Of a DNA stretch of 64,000 bases, positions 38,560 through 51,539 are shown one piece after another. The translations under genes were made by a program, and so were the position numbers. The notes beneath the pieces are model-generated. The model did no database searches. It saw only the letters and a program-made list of their open reading frames with translations, and had not been told where the DNA came from. This DNA comes from Bugulina stolonifera. Taxonomy: Eukaryota > Bryozoa > Gymnolaemata > Cheilostomatida > Bugulidae. Each line of letters starts with the position of its first letter. The first letter of the stretch is position 1. The stretch lies in assembly GCA_935421135.1 (NCBI GenBank), contig OW285189.1, positions 19,222,298 to 19,286,297 of the forward strand. Reading direction: 5' to 3'.

Positions 38560-39980
38560 TGACCTCTACCATACACTCAAGCAGCACAATCAAATAGCAT
38601 CAAACTGGAATTAAAACCGTAATTAACAATGTGGTGACATGCCTTCTCTCTCTAGACTAATTTCGACATTATTTGTTGAAGTCCTTAAGGACAGGCTTAT
38701 GTAGTGAGCATAGCAGATCAATGATATCACCAGACCCAGTGAAGCCACTGGCACTTTGTACAGGCTCAGCCTCCTGCTTGACAGACTACACTACACACCG
38801 TCTGTTGGCTCATCTTTGTTTTTATTCTCATTATGTTTGTGCAAATTCTGTTGACTTTAGCTTTTGTAGTCACAGAAGTCACATAGGAATGGTTTCTAAC
38901 CAGTTTTTACTTTTTTGTATCTTTCCATTTTTCGACAGTTGGTCGACTCATAGTTACATTCGCCACATTTGAACCGCCTTGGTGCAACCAGATTATTGTC
39001 TTAAAATCTTTCCCTGTCAATTTCACATGCATATGTATTTCAATCTCTCCTCACCTTCAACTGTCCTTGAACCAGTTCTCTGAATATTTTTGTTCTCGTG
39101 TGTTTATAATTCATAGCATCCAAACTACATACCTTCTGGGTGTAAACTCTTCATGTGTCTATCAAGACATTGTCCATATGAATTTCTGTAATCACAGATG
39201 CTACGTTGCAATGGTTTGGCACAGTATGTAACATCAGTTTTGGTTTGTCCTCGGTTCAACTCAGTTTTTGAAATTCAGGAACACACATCGTCATAACTAC
39301 ATACCCTTTGTGTGCTTGGACTTGACGTGTCTTTCAAAATTATTTTGGTAGGCACTCTTGAAACTGCAGTGTTCACAATCAAATTGTTTCGCACCAGTGT
39401 GTGATACTTGGTGCCTCTCGGCATGCTGACGGCTATTATTCCTCTACCTTCTCTACCCCTCAGTTCAACTCGGTTCACAAACTGTTTCACATATGCATGT
39501 GTCAATCTCTTCTCACACCAGCTGTCCTTGGACCAGTTTTCGAATCTTTTGTATCCTGTGTGTTTATAATTCATAGATTCTGGTATAACAGTTTCTTCAA
39601 GGTCGATATAATGCTGATTATACCTCTTATTGCCTTTATTTTCTTTTGTTGTCTAATTACCCCAAGCATTTAGAGAACGTTTTGCAAGGTGGGTTTTGCC
39701 ATTTTTCCTAGCACTTTTACATTTTAACATGTCACAATAATAATTTGGATGGCAATGTTTACATGCCCAAAAACCTGTAAATGGCTGTCCATTGCATTAA
39801 GTTTTAGTAAATGTGGCCTCGTTTTCATCATCAGATATTTTGCATTCTAAAGAGTTTGGATCAAATTGGTCATTACTTCAGGTGCGGATATCCTGTTTTG
39901 ATTCCTCTACATAAGGCTTTTTACCTGCACCAACCTGATTTGTGATGGTAACTACCAGTAGCCCAGCTGTTGAAGGAATG
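38560..39980 (-). pseudogene. Degenerate C2H2 zinc-finger modules, minus strand
   Basis: On the minus strand fingers can be read at ~39390-39300 (CEHCSFKSAYQNNFERHVKS followed by KH) and ~39215-39140 (CDYRNSYGQCLDRHMKS then LH), with stops and frameshifts between. 38560-39260 is an inverted relative of 51540-52170, and 39540-39980 an inverted relative of 45740-46190. The latter block encodes a Cys-rich stretch (FWACKHCHPNYYCD). I read this as remnants of a multi-copy zinc-finger gene or zinc-finger-bearing repeat. Confidence 0.55.
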
Positions 39981-40275
39981 TATATCTTGTTTGTATACCT
40001 TTCTGCTCACAGATTTTTAATTGACTCCCTTCTTATTTGAAAGGCACGCTGGCCCACATCAAAGTTCTTATTCTATATTATATCACACGGTTATATTCAA
40101 TTGAAAAATGGTCACATTTCTTCAAAACAAAGGAGGTGATGATATTATAGTTTAAAATTGACTACACATTATATATTATCATTATTATTATACACTATAT
40201 GGATGCTACATTTTTACCAGAATAAAAGATCAATTGATTGCAACTAAAATTTAAAAAGATATTTCTTTAAAACAG

Positions 40276-40396
40276 ACGAGCTGATGCAGGACAGCTAGAA
40301 AGATTATCGGAAGTGTTACTTGGGAGTCTTTGTGGTGTTCCTTCGCCTTGCCTTTCTATCTTACAGGAGCACTTACAACCAGTAATTAATTCCTGA
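40276..40396 (+). CDS. Orphan terminal-exon-like coding segment
   Basis: After an acceptor (ctttaaaacag) a 39-codon frame reads ADAGQLERLSEVLLGSLCG..SPCLSILQEH and stops at TGA 40394-40396. The composition is protein-like and amphipathic. No upstream exon recognised; it could be the last exon of a broken or repeat-separated gene. Weak evidence. Confidence 0.3.
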
Positions 40397-43300
40397 AGAT
40401 TTTTGAAATTTGAAAGTATCCAGAACTAACCAAATTGAAAAGAATTATTCAAGTTTTGTCAGTAGCATGCCCAGTTTGGATTTCAGTCATTCTCGGTTAT
40501 CATATATATTCCGGTATGAGCTGTGTAGCTTAGAAATAAAATAATATGAACTTTATCCGAGTCTACTTTGACTCCCGATTCAATGCAGTCTCAGGACTGT
40601 TTTCAAGGTTGTGATGAGCCTTTATCTTTTCTCAAATATGCACTAGGAAGAGCAAAATACATGTAGAAGAATACTTTTTAGTTTCCATCTTGTTATAGAT
40701 TAGTATATAGTACAATAGCTGTAGGTAGCTTGCAAGCTTATATTATAGCTGTATGTAGCTTGCTAACTGGAATGGTAGAGTGCAACAGCATTCATTTACT
40801 TGTGCTGTACAAAGTGTACACTTAAAGGATCCCTCTCACTAATTACCCTGCTCAGCAAATCTAGTTTTGTGTCAAAATGAAGGCAGCAGCAAAGTCATGT
40901 GTTTCAGAGTTGTGCTCTCAACATATTTCTCCTTCCCATGATGCATCGCGCGATGCGCTAAAGTGCTGCCCTAGGACGAATTTTTGATGAAGACACCCTA
41001 AACGGCACTTTTTTTATATAAGTTGTATAGAGAGAGGTTTAGTTTTTTGCAAATATTTTCAAAAGTAGCCTGAAATATGCAAAAATAATCCATGGGCATA
41101 TACTACTTGCAACCATGCACTCTTCAATTTATATTACACCCTTGAAAGAAGTTTTATTTTTATAGCTGCCATTGTTTATTCGAAACTATGGATTATCATA
41201 CTAATATCAAATTTTATAAACAAACCAAAGTCACATGACCATGCTAGCGGTCTGCACGTGGTATTTTGTTTACAATACAATTGATCACAGAGTTATTGCA
41301 AGTACCAAGATTAGATACTGTACTATCTATCTCCGTTCATGTCTATGGGTTGAGTTGAAAATTCATAGTACACAGAAACGCTAAGAATGGCATTCGAAAG
41401 TTGGATTTTCATTTCATAAATTTCATTTTCTGAAAAACATGAGCTTAGTTTATGGCCAGATTGTCAGCCATCACAATACTCAGCATGAGCATGGTAAGCA
41501 TTTAATATATATTATAATAATCTAAGTGATTATGATTTTAACATATTTATATTACAATACTGTGAAACTAAATTTTAATATTGAATATAATATTCAATTG
41601 AGTTTTGACAATGAACTTTACAAAAATGTGAAGTTATTGTATTGTAATTGTTGTATTAAATTAATAAATTTAAAATAAGTCTTTACATCTACAATATGCA
41701 TATTCAAATACAATTTACAATACACATATTCTGCGAAAATATAGTTAGTTGATTCATTTAGCCAAGCAAAATTTGGATGTAAATACAAACAATAATTCTA
41801 TCATAAATTTATTTCTAAAATAATCAATTGATTGATCTGGTCTATTCAAGATATTTGAATTACTGTATTTAGTTTATTCACTCTTTTAACAGACTAGTTC
41901 CAATGCAGTCAGCAAGTAACTTTCCTGACATCGATAAAGACATAGTTGCATTTGATTGTCTGCTGAAAGGAAGGAATGATCTGGTGAGCAGGGTAAAGAC
42001 GCACACTCACCTTTGATGAAGAATTTGTAAATCGAATGCCAACCTCAATTTCTACATCCAGTTCTTTCTACTGGTAGGTGTTTATAATTTGTTATGTAGC
42101 TCATTACAATATAGCACTAAAACCTTCTTCTTGAATTAAATTTATGCACAAACTTATAAACTCATTGAGGTAGATTTCATCAGTCTATTCTTGCAAAATG
42201 TGAAATACACAATCATGCTTTAGCTAACAAAACCGACAACCTATGCGATTTAGGAGGTTTGAATTCCGAAGAAGGTCTTCCTTCTGTACCATATTGAACT
42301 ATAATAATATCCAGCTCTAGGAGCCGTGGAGGCCCCTCGACTAGCTCTGCTATTGGGCAGCCATGTTAAAGAATTGTGTTTGGCGCCATAAATATTATAT
42401 TGCTATCATTATTTTTTAGCACAGTGAGATTCCAAAGCTGTATGAAAGAAGGGGAACCTAGCTAGACCAATTCCATGCTACCAGACACTGGCGTGGAAAT
42501 TCAAACTATTCTACAGCTTGCACTATATCATCTTTATCTTCAGTGTTGGAAAAAGCATAGGTAAGTGTTGTAGCAGTAATATGTTATGTACATCAACTTG
42601 GTTATCAGTACTAGTACTCCGGCATCAGCTATTCAACAGGGTGGAAAATTCTGTTGTGGGAGTTGAACCCAACCATTGATGTTTTTTCTTCGGAATAGCA
42701 ATATAATTTTGGAAAGGGTCACAACCATTTTTCTTAATAAAATGCTCTACATTTTGAATTGCAGATAATACATATTGGATTGCAAAAGAAGTGTTCTAAA
42801 TGTACATTTCACCCGTACTCCAAGAGGTTTCCTCATCAAGTAACTATGTAAAAGGTGAAGCGTTATAGTGCCTCAGCATTCAAGGTGAACGATTACGATT
42901 GAAAACAAACTTCTGCTGGCGCCCTACATGGACTGTGTATCTCATTATGACTTAATTCTGCCCACAATGTATATTATACATACACTGTTCATGTTCAATA
43001 CTTTACACATGTATTTTACCCTGGTTTCCGCTGTTTTCATTGTTGTATTTTGTTATAAACAGATTAGGTAAATCAACAATAAATGTTTCAAAATATTGAA
43101 GTTGAATAGTCATTTGATGTTCTCATATTTAATAACTAAGAATGACGATTACATTTTCAGAGAGTACGACAGACCAAATCATTTCAAACATTTTTGTTGA
43201 AATGTGCATGCATCATAGTCAGGCGGATTTATACATGTACACGTGATTCCATGGCTATTGATTTTAGTCTCCAGCACTTTGCCAAAAGTATACTAACAGG

Positions 43301-45249
43301 CCTAAATCAATCTTGCAATCATAGCTCAGTGTCATAAAACGTAGAGGGCAATAAAATATTTCTAGAGTTTGTATTGGTAGATAATCAGTAAATTAATGTT
43401 TATAACAACAGCACTTACATGTATTTACAAATGGAAAATTGCGGTTTCATCTAGTAAAATAAACCCTCCCTAAAGACTGGGAAAGATAAGAAAAATAGCA
43501 CAAAATACATGTCAAATCGAATACAATAGTCTATAAAGTATAAATTTTGAGCCGCGTGTATTTTCAATTGACTATGACTGCAAACACATAAAAATGTTTA
43601 ACATACAATAAATGAGTAATCTTGGAATTCAAAATAATGACATCTTGGAACAAGCTAACTCTACTCGGCTAATTGCAAATAACCATGAGTGCATAATATT
43701 AGTTCTTGTTAACATTAAAGCTTGTGGATTACGATCACTTGAAACGTGGCAGTAACAATCAAATTAATAAATAGAAAAGATCATTAAGGTAACTGCACAA
43801 TATAGACAAAATCAAACTAGAATTGGCTATCAAAGACATCAAATACAACACGTACTGTACTCATAGAAATTCTATTTACTGAAAGATCATACATGAAGTA
43901 TCAGGCCAACTACTAATACATATATAAATGATAAAAATTCCAATTGTGTCAGAATATTAATATTTGAAGGTACCAGTCAATACTTTACAAACCTCACGAT
44001 TGATTTAGCTGCTCAAATTGTTGGTAAGTACTTCAGTTCAAGCATGTTGCTTGGTCAATGTTTCTACAACATTATGTGAACATGTGACCATACTATTGGA
44101 TCACCTAAAAGTATATTAACGTCAACAGATGGTACTTAAAATTAGCCCACACTAAGCAACAGAATATAACTGCTAGGTACAATGTACAAGATTGAAAATG
44201 ATGAATACAAATCAAACCGACGCTGATTTTGCTAGGCTACATTCCAAAAACCACAGTACAGGAAAGTAATATGTACATGCAGCAGTGTTTACAGTGAAAA
44301 CTTTGCTGAATCTTGAAGGTGTATGATGCACTTACCTTATGTATACCTATGTAAAACGAGTCAACTTAGTTTCCAAGGTACAATACTCGTCACTCAAGTA
44401 TGGCTTTAAGAGGTTGCGATTGATGGGACTTCACATTCCTGGGCCATAGTCTTGACAAACTACTAAAAAGAAGCATTCATTACACACATTTTAGTCATCA
44501 TAGTATTATTATTACAATAGAGAAAGAAAATGAGTTGAATATAGTGTCATCAAAAGTTTATTTTACTTACGGCTGCAATCAATTGATGCAATTATTTTGA
44601 AATTCAATAAATTAAATTTTTGATCAGGTACTGCATATAGGCCTACATATATGTAGACAGCAACAATCCTAGTTAATAAAGTTAATATTATAATCCCAAT
44701 ATTTTATTTCCAATTTGCATTTTATCCATTTTAGTAGAGTTTAAAATAGTAAAGTACATGTAATATGATATATGAATGATGTATAATATAATTAGCCATA
44801 AGTAACTAGCATATTATTTTAACAAATCACTTATGTATCAATGTGAGCAAGGGGTAAATAACAATAATCATCATTGCTATATTCACATGTATAGATATTT
44901 TTCAATATTAATTACACTGTGACATAGATAGATCATAGTACATTAAAATTAAAAATTAAATTAAAATCAAAAAGAAAACAAAGTTACTTTCAATGACTTG
45001 ATTGCAATTTTTGCTATGCCTGCCATATACCTTGTATCGTATCATCTCTCGATAGCATTTTCATCTTGCAACAATAATTTCATTTTGGCAAAAGCAAAAT
45101 ACTATATTCTATTCTGTCCACAGTCAACTGATTCCCATCGATCACCCGATGGACTTTCCCACACGTGTACATGCACATGCGATTTAGTTAGCCAATTATA
45201 ATACAGTGCAAGTAACCAATCATGATGGTTGCTCTAGCGAGCACGTGGG
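40397..45249. other. Long gene-poor stretch
   Basis: About 4.8 kb of AT-rich DNA. I find no conserved domain on either strand, no terminal repeats and no tandem array. A CG-containing patch around 40940-40980 (cgcgcgatgcgc) is not tied to a visible gene. Confidence 0.45.
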
Positions 45250-45490
45250 TGTCTCAAAGTGTAAACAAAAACGGTGAGAGGGGTCCTTTAAGAAAACAAA
45301 TACAAATGGAAATTTTTTTTAGTGCGTTTAATGCTATTTTTGAAAAACATAAAAGGTATTGAAAAACAACTATATATATAAAAAAGTAAAGGGACAAACC
45401 AGATAGCCCGAAGCTGGAAAAAGGCTGCCCAACTAGTGTAGAAAGCTCTTCACTCGCAGGACCACCCCAAGCAAGGACGGCAGGGACATG
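45250..45490 (-). mobile_element. LINE-like 3' end fragment, minus strand
   Basis: The reverse complement contains 'ttcgggctatctggtttgtcccttt' and a T/A-rich tail, related to the plus-strand sequence at 48840-48900 ('ctcggactatctggcttccctttt'). Both look like 3' ends of one retroposon family; no reverse transcriptase is present. Confidence 0.35.
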
Positions 45491-45739
45491 AAAAAGCTTT
45501 GGTATCAAAATCATATTATGGCTAGGGAGGATGTTGGTCATCAAATGAATGGGCATGTGAACTGCGATGGAGCCAGTGTGCTTATGAAAGAAGGAGGGAA
45601 TAAATTAAAGATTTATGAGCACAAATGTTTGAAAACAAGTACACGAGTAAGCATTTCATATTTCTCGGTCTTCTTTGACTGCATGCACTTTATTTCTCGC
45701 AAGCTCTGATCATGATGAAAAAGATATACATTCCTTCAA

Positions 45740-46190
45740 CAGTTGTACTACTGGTGGTTTCCATCCCAAATCAGGTTGGTGCAGGTAAAAAATCTTATGT
45801 AGAGGAATCAAAACAGGCTACCAACACCTGAAGTGATGGCCAATTGCTCCAAACAGTTCAGAATGTAAAATATCAGAGGGTAAAAAGATGCCATCTTTAC
45901 CAGAACTTGATGTAATGGACAGCCATTTGCAGGTTTTTGGGCCTGTAAAAATTGCCATCCCAATTATTAATGTGACATGTTAAAATGTAAAAGTGCTAGG
46001 AAAAATAGCAAAGCCCACCTCGAGTCACTTTGCAAAACTTTCTCTAAATGCTTGGAATAATTAAACAACAAGTGCAATAAGAGGTATAATCTTCGTTATA
46101 TCGACCTTGAAAGAACTGTTATACCAGAATCTGTGAATTATAAACACACAGGATAAAAACGATTGGAAGAACTGGTTCAAGGACTGTTAT
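45740..46190 (+). pseudogene. Zinc-finger-repeat module, plus strand copy
   Basis: Inverted relative of 39540-39980, sharing the 'caggttggtgcaggtaaaa' block, a Cys-bearing stretch and the 'gaattataaacacacagga' end. Multiple stops; no intact frame. Confidence 0.55.
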
Positions 46191-46470
46191 ATAGTGGATT
46201 ACGACTGCCCAAAGCGTCTAGTAAGGGACTACGCTAAAGGTTAGTGCTGATTGGCCAACCAGGAGACGGAGAGCCACGCAGCAAGCCGAGGGGATCTTAC
46301 ATGCTACTCAGCCCTTATCTTCATGAACTTCGGTGAGTGAAGACGCATCTATGAATTCTATATATTGATACGAACCTAACTATTTAACATGGCACAGTAG
46401 ATACTACTGGTCACCACTGTGATAATCAAGAGCATCCTTTGGGAGAAGAGTAGCAGTCACTCAAAGAGGA
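46191..46470. other. GC-richer patch of unknown nature
   Basis: 46210-46330 is distinctly richer in GC than its surroundings and holds an ATTGGCC CCAAT-type box (46246-46252). It may be a promoter or part of a repeat; no downstream ORF supports a gene. Confidence 0.3.
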
Positions 46471-48230
46471 GTGACTGAGTGAGTAGCTTAGTTTGGTCTT
46501 AAGGTTATGTAACTGGGGTTCTCAAAAATAAAATTCCTTTTAACACTATATAGGTATAACTACCTGGAAAGGCATAAAAAAAGAATTGGGAAGGTCTAAG
46601 AAATATTTTTCAAGTTATCGCCCATAGTAATTTTGGGGCCCGTTTACTACAGCTCCAATTTTATGAATGAAATGGCTAGACAGGGAACTTCGTCGTGAAG
46701 GCAAGACACAATGTTACAGATGCAGAAGAATAATCAATCTCATTGACATAGAACTACATGGTGTATGGCTAACAAAGTCATATAATGCATGTTTTAACAA
46801 GCTTTTTTCTGTTTTTGTATATGTAACATCCCATGCAAAACATATGTGTGGTGTATATTCTTATAAAATACATATATCCACTGTTCTAGGAAAGAATAAG
46901 GGCAGTTATTCTACTAGATATGTTTGTTGGGTTGTTTAGCAGCAGCTAGTGGCAGTCTAAGAGCCAACACAAAACAAAATATGCAAAAAAATACAATGAT
47001 TTGATCCTAGATCTCATATTTGAATAATTACATGTACAGTGTACAGCTCTGTGAAGGTCTAAATAGCTTGTATATGCACAGTTTACTAGGAGTTATCCCA
47101 CCTATTAATTAAGGGGAAACATTGCTGCTAAGCAACTGACAGGTTCCGGAAGCTCCGCCTACCTTTATTCATAAAAACAAAATGGCTATAAGAAATAGAA
47201 AAGTTGATCGTTTTTAAGCCAGTTAGCAGCATTAGGAAGAGTGGATGTTCAATATTTAGTAACATTGCAATGGAATATCATTCCACCAGTACTATAAAAC
47301 TTTTTAAACTGTAGAGATTTTTTTAAATAGCTGCATGTCAAATTAAACTAGCAAATTAATATCTTATTTTCTCACATTTGAACAAGTATTTTAAATCTAC
47401 TTTATTAAGAGCTTTATTTGAATTATTAAGGATTTGTCTATATGTAGCCCTCATGATGAAAGCTTGCTGAAAATGAATTTGGTTAGATATCTGAGCAAAT
47501 GCTGGTCTAATCCGCTGTAGTTGACCCAAAAGTTGCTAATTTTAATTTTGATAGTGGTTCAAAAAAGGGCTTTCCCAGAGTTTTTGAAGCATCCACAAAG
47601 CCAAATAACTAATCAAAGACAAACCCCTTTCTCCATGCTTCAATTGAGCTAAAACTATTAATAAATTGACTACTACTGCAAACTGAAGTGAGATAGTTGA
47701 CGCCAAAGTAATGTGAATAACGCAACGTAAATTGGCCAAAATCAAGAGGGGATAACTTCACATGATATACATGCCCTGCAGTCTAATACTATCCTACCTG
47801 TTCCTAAACACTTATAGAAACACCTACACAGGCTAGTTTACCTTATGGAAAAGAATCTATTCTACAAATAAGACAAAACTTGGATAAGGTTTTGCAGGCA
47901 AAAAGCCAGCGTAACAAAAATTCTAGGAGGCCATTATTTTATTTTATCTCTTCATAACACCAGCTTAGGTAAACATTCATGCATATTTAACAATATTATG
48001 AAATAATTTAACTGAAAAATAAATGATTTCAGTAACAGCAGGCAAATTTCATAGCACTGTTTTCGGTCTTTGACCCCCTGTAACGTTGCGTCATGTGACT
48101 TAATGCTAACACTGAAAGCTGTCCAGGCCCTTTCAGACATGGTTAAATATGTGGGAAAATTTTCGAAAGAAAATTCAGACCCCAGTTACATAACCTTAAA
48201 GACTTAGTGACTCACTAGTCCTTGACTGCA
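46470..48230. mobile_element. Possible non-autonomous element bounded by short inverted repeats
   Basis: 46505-46535 (cttaaggttatgtaactggggt) and 48179-48205 (accccagttacataaccttaa) are inverted relative to each other, with 'gtgactgagtgagt'/'actcactagt' further out. The interior (~1.65 kb) has no transposase. No clean target duplication was found, so classification is tentative. Confidence 0.35.
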
Positions 48231-48256
48231 CTACGTGAGTGGTAGCGAGTGGTAGC

Positions 48257-48398
48257 GTAGTTACGTGAATGCAACGTGACTACATGAGTGTAGAGTAGGG
48301 TGAATAGAGAGCTTTTTGTAGCGTAGCCACATGAGTGTACCGTGGCTACGTGAGAGTAGTGTTTTCGTAGCGTAGTCACGCCAGTTTAGCGTGACTAC
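48257..48398 (+). other. Three successive 27-bp hairpins with a compensating stem change
   Basis: 48257-48283, 48323-48349 and 48372-48398 each form an inverted repeat of 27 bp (stem GTAG..AC / GT..CTAC, 7-11-base loop). At stem position 5 a T-A pair in units 1 and 3 is replaced by C-G in unit 2; unit 1 has one T/G wobble. A GAGT-rich simple repeat follows to ~48500. Confidence 0.7.
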
Positions 48399-48639
48399 GG
48401 GAGCGTAGAGAGTTAGAGTTGGAGTTAGAGTAGAATTAGAGTCGAGTATTAAATTGAGAGTAGAGTAGAAAGTAGAGTGGAGCGAGTGTGTGTGAGAGAG
48501 TAGCACAGCAGAGCTAAAATAGCTGCTGCTGTCATTGACCTAAATATCTTCCCTAAATTAAAAATTAGTAGGGAATGACGCAAGTTGCTGTTGGTCTAAA
48601 TGGCTAACAGATTTTGAAATAGCGGTGGAAGCAGCCACC

Positions 48640-48951
48640 TTTAATTGGGCCAAGAAGGACCCGATGGGGCAAAAGTGAATAGGTTTAGGGGTAGGACTAA
48701 ACTACTGGCCCTACCTAGTGCGGCAGGGAGAGATGGCAAGGCCGTCCTCGACGGGAGTGTTAGCACTGTGGGGTGTCTGGGGGCGTGGTGGGTGCTTCCC
48801 CTCGGCACCGGTACACTTGAGCAGGGATTGCCTCTACTCTAGTCTCGGACTATCTGGCTTCCCTTTTGTACAATCTTATACATGTGTACGCTTTTACTAT
48901 AATCTATTGTTATTGATAAGCAATGAACTCAAGAATAATAATAATAATAAT
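48640..48951 (+). mobile_element. LINE/retroposon-like 3' end with (AAT)n tail
   Basis: A GC-rich block (48700-48840) passes into AT-rich sequence and ends in AATAATAATAATAATAAT at 48933-48951, the form of a non-LTR retrotransposon 3' end with a trinucleotide tail. The GC-rich part has an open frame but no recognised reverse transcriptase motif. Confidence 0.4.
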
Positions 48952-49190
48952 GCCTCAGGCTTCGATCTGCGAGGACTCAAAGTGTTAACAGATCACTTTG
49001 AGCAAAAAGATTCTTTTGAAGACATGGTAGATTCATCACTGCTTCACCCAAGCATGTGATGAAGATTTTCACACGTACCTACTCTGAGGAGAAAGACCGA
49101 GTAGGGATTTGGATTTTGGCGAGCAGGGTGAAGTGCATAAACTACACCTCACCGTTTACGCGAAAGCTCACGTAGGCAAATAATTTACCA

Positions 49191-49200
49191 GCGAATAGAC
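49191..49200. repeat. Target-site duplication GCGAATAGAC, left
   Basis: Perfect 10-bp match to 50338-50347 (9-10 bp depending on how one shared G/C at the edge is assigned). Confidence 0.85.
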
Positions 49201-50337
49201 CGGTGCCGGAAAAACACCGAACCACCGAACAGCGGAATGGAAATCACCGAACAGATCGAGCCAGTATAAAGACATGTCGACCTGATATAAAATCGCCCAT
49301 CTTTCATAAAATTGATCAATAATAAACAATATTAATATATCAACTGTGTTAGACAATAACAATAATCATTATCTCAACAAATCAAATACTAATTAAATAA
49401 AAATACCATGTGTATTGTATATAACAATACTTATCACATTGACATTATATTAATTTACATGAAATTATTTTATATCAATGGATTCATATTCTACTGTGCA
49501 GAAGTTCCATATGAATTTTCATAGTGCTGAAACAACAAATTAAAATAAAATAATCATTTCTTAACCTTCCAAACTACTACTAATTAGTATTATGGGTTTG
49601 TTCTACTAAAACTTAAAATAAAAATTAAAGTCAATAGCTCATTGATTGTAAATTACCATAACCACGGCACAGTTGGGAATTCCGAAAAGCGAAGTCACTC
49701 TTTGCTACCATCCACACAAAAGAAAAGTACCCTTTTCAGCAAACACACATTGCGCCGCTGATCTTTATCTGATTATCTATTTATTTTCCGAACTGTGTAG
49801 TTCTAGTGAAGAAATGGCAAGTTTGAACTTAGTCGAAATGTCTTGAGCTGCAATAAAAATCTTGAGCTAATAAAATTTAGGACTCATTATATTCATTACT
49901 ATTTCTCAGGAACACTCACCGTTCATCAATGCATAAGTTGCCTTTTATTGCTAAAGCTGTTCATTGTCATTGTGATTTAGCCTACAATTTATTAAGTAGG
50001 TTAGTAAAATATTTTTTGCACAAAATATTATGTTTATTGCCACTCAGCTCCGGAACATTGTGGGCTAGATATTTGAGAGTCGAGATGTTTAGATTCTACT
50101 TACTCACTTATTTATTGCTCGTCTGAATAAAAATTTATAATTAATTTTTTATAATTATAAATGACATAGTTGAATTGCGCAAGAGTTTTATGAGTTCATA
50201 ACAGTAAATTGCTGGTTATAATGGCCTAATATCATGCTATAAGTAAGGCAAACAAAGAAATTCTATTCTGTTAAATTCATCCGCTGTTCGGTGAATTCCA
50301 TTCCGCTGTTCGGTGGTTCGGTGTTTTTCCGGCACCG
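49201..50337. mobile_element. Mutator-like non-autonomous DNA transposon (1137 bp)
   Basis: Terminal inverted repeats of 54 bp (49201-49254 and 50337-50284) begin CGGTGCCGGAAAAACACC and differ at one position. They contain internal ACCGAAC repeats. The interior is AT-rich with no transposase. The 9-10-bp target duplication and long terminal repeats point to the Mutator superfamily, moved in trans. Near-identical ends suggest a fairly recent insertion. Confidence 0.88.
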
Positions 50338-50347
50338 GCGAATAGAC
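50338..50347. repeat. Target-site duplication GCGAATAGAC, right
   Basis: Matches 49191-49200 exactly. Confidence 0.85.
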
Positions 50348-50529
50348 CTCACATGGGAGGACCTGATGAAATTGCTTAAAGTAAGAGATACTGCTAGAAG
50401 AATGATGACCTCCTCTCCAAACAGTTTAAAGTAGAACATACTCCTAGGGCTGATAGGCCAATTAAACAGGAAGTGTGTAAAGTAGACTCTGACAAACAGG
50501 GCTACCGCGATGTAAGCAAATAAAATACT

Positions 50530-50830
50530 GACGAATCAGATGCTATGAATTATTAACACAAAGAATACAAAAGATTCGAAAACTGGTTCAAGGACAGCTG
50601 GTGTGAGAAGAGATTGACACATGCATATGCATGTGAGATTGCTAGGAAAAAAGGTTTTAGGACAATAATCTGGTTGCACCGAAGTTCAAGTGTGATCAAT
50701 ACGAGTCTACTGACAGTTGAAATATGGAAAGACACCAGAAGATACACACTGGGTAGAAACCATTTTCGTATGACTTCTGTGACAACAAAAGCCCAAGTCA
50801 ATAGGATTTGACAATAAGAGGTACGATCAC
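50530..50830 (+). pseudogene. Zinc-finger-repeat module fragment
   Basis: Carries the same 'gaattattaacac..ctggttcaaggacagctgg' and 'gacaataatctggttgcac' blocks as 51690-51830 and the reverse complement of 39000-39120. No intact finger frame. Confidence 0.5.
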
Positions 50831-51539
50831 ACATTGTTATAAATAATTATTACTTTATAATTACAAATCATTTCATAAACTGAAAATGCTTTTCCGGTAA
50901 TGGCCGAGGTTGCAAACACGTGAATTCATGTTATGCATCTTTTAATCATTATGATTCAGTGTCATCCTTGAAATACAGACTTGGCTGCAGCCATCATTGT
51001 CGCGTGTGATTATTTACTGTAGTTATACTTGCATATTATTATAAATAATTGGTATTTAATAATTACGATTTATTAAAAAGAATAGAGTAATAATTTCCGG
51101 TGGTCTTTTCTGAATTTAAAAAACCGAGTGTTATGTCCTCATGCTAATTATAGGTGTTACATAATAACTGTACTAGCCTTTGTCTAGGTACATTGCATAA
51201 CACACTATGTGACAGGTGTTAACTACATGTGTTAGTATTACATAATCCACATAGTATATAAGTAGAAAGATAGATAGACTTTTCCCCTTTTTACTATGCC
51301 AAGACACCAGAGAGTATTATGACAATAGACGTGTAATATATACAACACAACACCAAGTTGAACAGGAGGGTAGAGGACAAACCAAAACTGCCCAGCAATA
51401 ATATATGATACACTTTTTGATCCAGTGTTGGGTATGGTACTGTCTCTATGTAGAATCTATATAACTAAACGTATGTGGTCAGCTGTTGTTATAGACGCTC
51501 AATGCCAACAATATATACGCACAGTGCCAATAATACGTA

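Noticed and set aside
45254..45556. 100-codon minus-strand frame
   Set aside because: Overlaps a LINE-like tail fragment and has no recognisable domain or splice context.
48645..49059. Pair of overlapping plus-strand frames as a host gene
   Set aside because: The GC-rich block followed by an (AAT)n tail looks like a retroposon 3' end; no conserved motif.
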